Assembly: GCA_000482145.1 (NCBI GenBank) | Contig: AUXH01000612.1 | Span: forward strand, 1-11,163 | DNA: 11,163 bases | Direction: 5' to 3' | Origin: Strigomonas culicis | Taxonomy: Eukaryota > Euglenozoa > Kinetoplastea > Trypanosomatida > Trypanosomatidae | Part shown: piece by piece, positions 7,185-11,163 of the stretch | Layout of the letters: every line of letters starts with the position of its first letter | How positions within the stretch are numbered: position 1 is the stretch's first letter | Notes under the pieces: model-generated | The model's input: the letters and a program-made list of their open reading frames with translations, nothing else | Told to the model about the DNA's origin: nothing | Databases searched by the model: none | Program-made: the position numbers and the translations under genes

Positions 7185-7187
7185 CAC

Positions 7188-8330
7188 TTAATCATGCTGT
7201 AAGGATTTCGTATACATCTGATGGGAGTACGCCAACAGATGATAGAGGTCGTGCGCGGCCCACGCGCCCACCACCACCGTCGTGAGGCCAATGCTGAAGT
7301 AGTAGCTGCCCTCCAGCTCCCCGGCGCGCGCGTAGCCGACCGGCACCGGCGACGCCGTCTGCGCGTCGGCGGTGGCCGCCGGAAAGGGGAGACGGTAAGC
7401 GAGGCCGCGCTGCACCAGCGCGCCCAGCGTGCGGGCGAGCGGCACGGCGAAGCTCGCCTGGATGAGGATCGTGCCGTGCACAGCGTGGAAAAACCGCGCG
7501 CGCGGCACCTTCGCGGGGACGACCACGAGCGGCACCAGCAGCAGGAAGGGCGCCACGAAGCCGCGCAGAAAGTAGAGCGGCGACGACTGCAGCCGCTGCC
7601 CGAGCGCGACGCCGAGGCCGGACATAAGCAGTGTGCTGGCGAGCAGCAGACCGCCGCACTTGCCGTGCGCGGCGCGCCACAGCCGCACAAGGCGGCCGCC
7701 CCCCGCCGGCGGCGGTGCGCCGTACCGACGCGACATGCGCGGCAGCGACTCCTTCTGGGCGAGCGCGAGCGGCACCATCAGCAGCCCGAAGACGTAGTGC
7801 AGATCCGCCGCGCTGCCGGCGATGCGGCGCGTCACGAGCTGCATCCCCTCCGAGCTCTCGTGGAGGTTGAAGCAGCTGCCGCCGGCGGCCGCCGTCACGC
7901 GCGCGAAGTCGCGCAGCTGGCAGCAGTGCACGGCCGCGCCCACCGCCGCACGCACCCCCGCCAGCACAGGGGCGAGCACGGAGGCCGCGGGCGGCCGCGG
8001 CGGCGGGGCCGCGTCCGCGACGAGCGCGCAGGGCACCGGCGCCGTGTGGCCGTGGTACAAGGCGTAGCAGAGATAGCCGCAGACGAGCCCATGCACCAGC
8101 AGCCGGGTCCGGGAGGAGCCGCGCATGTAGGCGCCGGCGGCGCGCATGAGGAGGGACCGGCGCGGGGGGCGGCCCTCCGGTGGTGGCGGCGGCGCTTCCA
8201 CCGCCCGCAGCCTCGCCGCGTTGTAGTACGGGTCGCTCTCGATCAACAGGTTCATCACCTCTTCCCACGAGAGGGACTGCAGGTACTGCAGAAATGTTTT
8301 GTGGGGTGTCGCCATCTTCGTTGATGACAT
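7188..8330 (-). CDS. Unrecognised multi-pass membrane protein, His-rich at helix ends
   Basis: A complete 380-residue protein that I do not recognise. Residues 1-45 are soluble (FLQYLQSLSWEEVMNLL, ESDPYYN), followed by a Pro-rich linker (46-57). Hydrophobic, likely membrane-spanning segments lie near 75-92, 174-192, 222-244, 253-272, 282-300 and 341-359. Residues 110-160 carry Cys residues (C136, C137, C153) and may be extramembrane. Histidines sit at or near helix ends: H178, H222, H282, H285, H360, H364 and H370 (HDLYHLLAYSH). That spacing recalls membrane cytochromes such as the b561 type, but no family signature is clear and haem binding is only a guess. There is no obvious cleavable signal peptide. 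The start at 8330 is the first ATG after the candidate acceptor at 8425; a second Met at residue 6 (8315) is an alternative. A decayed partial copy of the first 40 residues lies just downstream. Confidence 0.85.
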   Translation of the reverse strand: MSSTKMATPHKTFLQYLQSLSWEEVMNLLIESDPYYNAARLRAVEAPPPPPEGRPPRRSLLMRAAGAYMRGSSRTRLLVHGLVCGYLCYALYHGHTAPVPCALVADAAPPPRPPAASVLAPVLAGVRAAVGAAVHCCQLRDFARVTAAAGGSCFNLHESSEGMQLVTRRIAGSAADLHYVFGLLMVPLALAQKESLPRMSRRYGAPPPAGGGRLVRLWRAAHGKCGGLLLASTLLMSGLGVALGQRLQSSPLYFLRGFVAPFLLLVPLVVVPAKVPRARFFHAVHGTILIQASFAVPLARTLGALVQRGLAYRLPFPAATADAQTASPVPVGYARAGELEGSYYFSIGLTTVVVGAWAAHDLYHLLAYSHQMYTKSLQHD

Positions 8331-8424
8331 GTTTTGTTTGTTGGATTGCTTGTTCTTTTTGGTTTGCTTCCTTTTACAAATACGCTATGCTGTTCTCTAG
8401 TGGTAGTAAACAGATACTTCTCAA

Positions 8425-8460
8425 CTGGTGCATTAGCAAAAGAAAGGAGAGAAAAGAGTG
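8425..8460 (-). promoter_or_regulatory. Candidate trans-splice acceptor for the membrane-protein gene
   Basis: On the minus strand CACTCTTTTCTCTCCTTTC and further T residues lead into TAATGCACCAG, with the AG at 8426-8425. The 94 nt from there to the start contain no ATG, which supports the start at 8330. Confidence 0.6.
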
Positions 8461-9297
8461 ATAAGAACAGTGTTTCGTGTTTCAAGTATTGCAGGTATAT
8501 ACATACATGTGTACAAGTCCTTGCGGTGACGCGAACAGCAAATGGGCCGAGGAAAGAAATGATAAATGTGTTTTCCGTTGATCTTCTCGTATACGAAACA
8601 GAAAGGAGAAATGGAAAAAAAATGTATGACTGTCAACGAAAACTAATAACTATGTGCATCTTTTGTCATAGTAAAGAGAGAGAAAAAAATAAAAAAGTTG
8701 ACAGACTCGCCTTATTCTTTCCCACTTGTCAAACGAAAGAGTAGTTAGTACCGATACATATAGAAATACTATATAAACATGAGAGCGAGAAAAAAAAAAG
8801 TGAAGACTTGGGACCTTCATTAACACGAAAAGCAAAACAGAATATAAATTCACTTTTTTTTTTTCTGTACAGCCACTACTCGTATCCTATGTACATCCAT
8901 ATAACACGAAGCTAAAGAAAAAAAAACTAAAAAAACGGTAAAGAGCCCAAGAAAAAAAAATGCAGAGCAAAGTAGAGCGTGTAAAAAAGGGGGGAGGTTC
9001 TAAGTATTCTTTTGAAACCAATAGTGTCGCCAACTAAGATCTTTGAAGGGGTTTAAAAAAGAACAGAGAGAATGGACTTGTGGTGACAAGCCTTAACGAT
9101 GAAAAATAGAAAAAGAAAAAAAGATATGCGCGCAAATAGAGAAGGGTAAGAAACATAGGTGCACCTATTTTATCTTCGTATTGTACTTACATTGGTCTAC
9201 GAAGAGTGAAGCAGCAGCGTTCCTCTTGTGCACTTCCCTTTCGCTTATCTTTCGTCTCCTTTTATCATTTTTCTTTTATTCATCATTGTTTTTTTTT

Positions 9298-9318
9298 GTT
9301 GTTGTTGTTGTTGTTGTT
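9298..9318. repeat. GTT trinucleotide repeat (7 units)
   Basis: Seven uninterrupted GTT units inside a T-rich stretch. The RNA of the unit would carry (AAC)n in the 3' UTR of the right-hand gene. Confidence 0.95.
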
Positions 9319-9418
9319 GACTCTGTCTTGCATTTATTTTTTTCTTTTTTTTTTGCATTTTCTCCTTTTAAAAACAAATAATAAATATAATTACTTTAGT
9401 TATCCTTACTAGTACTCA

Positions 9419-11163
9419 TTAGGCCTCCACTTCTGTGGGCTGGGCCTCGGCGGGCTCGGTCTCCGCGGGCTCTTCTTCAGCGGGTTCTTCGTCAACGGGT
9501 TCGGCCTCCGCGGCCTCTTCATCGGCCGGCTCCTCCTCCGCGACCTCCTCCTCCTCCGCGACCTCCTCCTCCTCCGCGACCTCCTCCTCCTCCGCGACTT
9601 CTTCGTCCTCCGCGGGCTCCTGCGCGTGCGGCAGCGGCGGCAGCTCGTTCTTCACGAGGGCGACCACGACCGGCGAGAAGATGGCCGCCTCGTCCTCCGT
9701 CCAGCCGAAGAGCCGGTACAGCAACTTGTTCACCGCCTGCTTGTAGAAGGGGCACAGGATCTCGTCCGACACGACGACGCCGCGCTCGACCGCCATGCGG
9801 GGCTGCTCGCGGTAGAAGCGCGTGCGGCGGTGCAGGCAGACGGCCGCGCTCTCCTCCAGGAAGACGGCGCGCACCTCGTTGCCGAACTTGTGGCGGAAGC
9901 TGCGAATGGCGGCCTCCTCCGTGAGGCCCGTGTCGACGTGGCGGCGGTGGCCGCTGCCGACGATGATGCGGCGCGTCGTCGTCCTTGCGGCGGCGGACGG
10001 GTCGGCCGGGCGCGTGGAGCGGCACCAGCCCTTCTCCGCGGCCTGCGTCGTGCCGGCGGAGGGCGGCGCCTGGGCGCCGGCGCGGCGGCGGCTCGGCTGC
10101 TGCTGCAGCATCACCTTGAAGTAGGTCATGACCGGCTTCTGCTCCTGCTTGGTGCACAGCGCGGCCACCACGCGCTCCACCTCCGCGAGCGGCAGGCGCA
10201 GCAGCCCGTCCATGTAGTGGCCCTCCAGCGCGGCCTCCAGCATCGCCGGCAGGTGCGGCACGGGCTGGCCAGCCCCCACTAGCACAAAGGGCGCCCGCTC
10301 GCTCGCACCGGTCGCGCCGTTGGCGGACGACGAGCGGCGCTGGTGGCGGATCTGCGTAAAGACGGGGTCGTCCGCGCGCAGGGCGCGGCCGTGGTCGTGT
10401 TCCTCCGCCGCGCGCGCCCCGGAGCGGGCCGTGCGCACCGAGCGGCGCGCCGGCGCCGTCATGGGCGGCGACAGCGGCGTCGCGTCGCTGCGCACGGCGC
10501 GGCTATGGGTCGACCGCTTCTCCTCCCCGGCGGGTGTGGTGGCCGGCCGCGTCGCCGACCGGCCACGCGGCGTGTGGCTAGACTTGGGCGACTGGCGCGT
10601 CGGGCTCTGCTCCGGGGTCGGCGTGCTCTGCCGCACAAGGTGCACCTTCGCGCGCTCCGCCGCGCTCGCCGTCGACCGCCCCAGCGGCGTCGCCACCGCC
10701 TTCTTCTTCAGTGTCGCCGGCGACGCGATGTCCTCGACGCCTGTGCGGGCGGGCGGCACGTTCACCTTGTTGCTGGCCACCGGCCCCGGCACCGCCTTCC
10801 TCTGCCCGGCGGTGCTCGGCCGCACGGTGCTGGGCCGGAGCGCCGCGGACCGCATCACCGCGGCCCTGCCCCCCTTCTTCGGGGACGCCGGCTTCTTCTC
10901 CGCGGCGGGCGTGGCCTCCGCGCTCACGGGGGCGGCGTCTTCCGCCGTCGCCGCCTGCACTTCCACCACCTCCGCGTCGGAGTCGCGGGCCTCCTCCTCG
11001 TCGTCCTCTGCGGCAGGAGCAGGGGCCTCTTCTTCTTCTTCCTCCGCGACGGGGGCAGGGGCCTCCTCTTCTTCCTCCGCAGCAGGAGCAGGAGCCTCTT
11101 CTTCTTCTTCCTCCGCGACGGGGCAGGGGCCTCCGTCTTCTTCCTCCGCAGCAGGAGCAGGAG
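9419..11163 (-). CDS. Unrecognised low-complexity protein with acidic repeat blocks (5' end off the right edge)
   Basis: The frame is open from the right edge to TAA at 9419, giving 580 visible residues; the true start is outside the window. It begins with Glu/Ala/Pro repeats (EEEEEEAPAPAA-type, 11163 to about 10982). A long basic, Ser/Thr-Pro- and Arg-rich stretch follows (about 10920-10370; for example SPKKGG, RPSTVRPSTAGQR, QSTPTPEQSPTRQSPK), probably disordered and rich in possible proline-directed phosphorylation sites. A more ordered part comes next (about 10290-10100, with LEAALEGHYMDGLLRLPL and VERVVAALCTKQEQKPVMTYFK). A compact domain follows at about 9930-9640 (FRHKFGNEVRAVFLEESAAV, YKQAVNKLLYRLFGWTEDEA). 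It ends in a second acidic block with VAEEEE repeats. I see no signal peptide or membrane segment. Alternating acidic and basic blocks would suit a cytoskeleton- or nucleic-acid-associated scaffold, but that is a guess and I do not recognise the folded part. Confidence 0.8.
   Translation of the reverse strand, partial: PAPAAEEEDGGPCPVAEEEEEEAPAPAAEEEEEAPAPVAEEEEEEAPAPAAEDDEEEARDSDAEVVEVQAATAEDAAPVSAEATPAAEKKPASPKKGGRAAVMRSAALRPSTVRPSTAGQRKAVPGPVASNKVNVPPARTGVEDIASPATLKKKAVATPLGRSTASAAERAKVHLVRQSTPTPEQSPTRQSPKSSHTPRGRSATRPATTPAGEEKRSTHSRAVRSDATPLSPPMTAPARRSVRTARSGARAAEEHDHGRALRADDPVFTQIRHQRRSSSANGATGASERAPFVLVGAGQPVPHLPAMLEAALEGHYMDGLLRLPLAEVERVVAALCTKQEQKPVMTYFKVMLQQQPSRRRAGAQAPPSAGTTQAAEKGWCRSTRPADPSAAARTTTRRIIVGSGHRRHVDTGLTEEAAIRSFRHKFGNEVRAVFLEESAAVCLHRRTRFYREQPRMAVERGVVVSDEILCPFYKQAVNKLLYRLFGWTEDEAAIFSPVVVALVKNELPPLPHAQEPAEDEEVAEEEEVAEEEEVAEEEEVAEEEPADEEAAEAEPVDEEPAEEEPAETEPAEAQPTEVEA
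9541..9612 (-). repeat. 18-bp coding tandem repeat (VAEEEE), four units
   Basis: Units begin at 9541, 9559, 9577 and 9595; the first three are near-identical and the last is degenerate. Each encodes Val-Ala plus four Glu. Flanking Glu-Pro-Ala segments look like older, decayed units. In-frame length change is expected between strains. Confidence 0.9.
10982..11163 (-). repeat. 69-bp coding tandem repeat (Glu/Ala/Pro), two copies plus a partial one
   Basis: Copies run 11119-11051 and 11050-10982, with a third entering from the right edge (11163-11120). Each encodes 23 residues made of two similar halves (VA-E6-APAPAA and E5-APAP). The left copy is diverged at its end. The right partial copy has one missing and one extra base relative to the others, which together keep the frame. 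Confidence 0.85.

Larger units (their letters stand above)
6639..7187. other. Spacer between the membrane-protein and ACBP genes
   Basis: About 550 bases. From left to right it holds the ACBP 5' UTR and acceptor, an AT-rich stretch (6723-6910) in which I see nothing, the 5'-end relic of the membrane-protein gene (about 6950-7064), an acceptor-like GGTTCCTTAG near 7098-7107, a TTA repeat (7154-7166) and a short GT repeat directly downstream of the membrane-protein stop. Confidence 0.6.
8331..9418. other. AT-rich spacer between the low-complexity protein and membrane-protein genes
   Basis: About 1.1 kb with no credible gene on either strand. It contains A homopolymers (8610-8700, 8790-8960), a GTT repeat (9298-9318) and T-rich stretches (9285-9360). 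It should hold the 3' UTR of the right-hand gene and the 5' UTR and acceptor of the membrane-protein gene. Apart from that acceptor I see no RNA gene or strong structure. Confidence 0.6.

Noticed and set aside
7221..8324. Plus-strand open frame covering nearly all of the membrane-protein gene
   Set aside because: Both strands are open because of high GC, but the minus frame has hydrophobic segments, an ATG just after an acceptor and a related relic, while the plus product is Arg/His-rich noise.
8334..8853. Short frames on both strands in the spacer upstream of the membrane-protein gene
   Set aside because: AT-rich low-complexity products with no homology I recognise; the region is better explained as UTR and acceptor sequence.
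9541..9612. Regularly spaced repeats that might suggest a CRISPR-like array
   Set aside because: The units are contiguous 18-bp coding repeats with no spacers, inside an open eukaryotic-type reading frame.

Overview
This window looks like nuclear DNA of a trypanosomatid (Kinetoplastea). All protein genes that can be supported are intronless and lie head to tail on the minus strand, as expected for one polycistronic transcription unit. They are very GC-rich and sit in AT-rich spacers full of homopolymers and microsatellites. Upstream of four starts there is a polypyrimidine tract (purine on the plus strand) followed by AG, the layout of spliced-leader trans-splice acceptors. Species cannot be told from sequence alone.

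In transcription order (right to left) the layout is as follows. (1) 11163-9419 is a 5'-truncated, low-complexity protein with acidic Glu/Ala/Pro repeats, a basic Ser/Thr-Pro-rich stretch, one compact unrecognised domain and a second acidic repeat block. (2) 8330-7188 is an unrecognised multi-pass membrane protein of 380 residues with several His residues near helix ends. (3) About 7064-6950 is a frameshifted remnant of a second copy of the 5' end of gene 2. (4) 6638-6348 is a canonical single-domain acyl-CoA-binding protein. (5) 5170-2003 is a complete PMCA-type (P2B) calcium ATPase of 1055 residues. (6) 1053-1 is the N-terminal part of a divergent kinesin-like protein whose P-loop is intact but whose two switch motifs are degenerate; it runs off the left edge.

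The genes do not form an obvious pathway. Co-transcription in trypanosomatids groups unrelated genes, and expression is set by RNA processing, UTRs and codon use. The candidate 5' UTRs of genes 2, 4 and 5 contain no ATG, while the kinesin-like gene has a six-codon upstream ORF whose stop overlaps the main start (TGATG).

I see no phage, insertion sequence, CRISPR array, tRNA or rRNA. The points most worth a second look are the degenerate kinesin-like motor, the gene-2 relic, the upstream ORF, the PMCA with a very short charged tail, and the paired compensating indels in the right-edge repeat.
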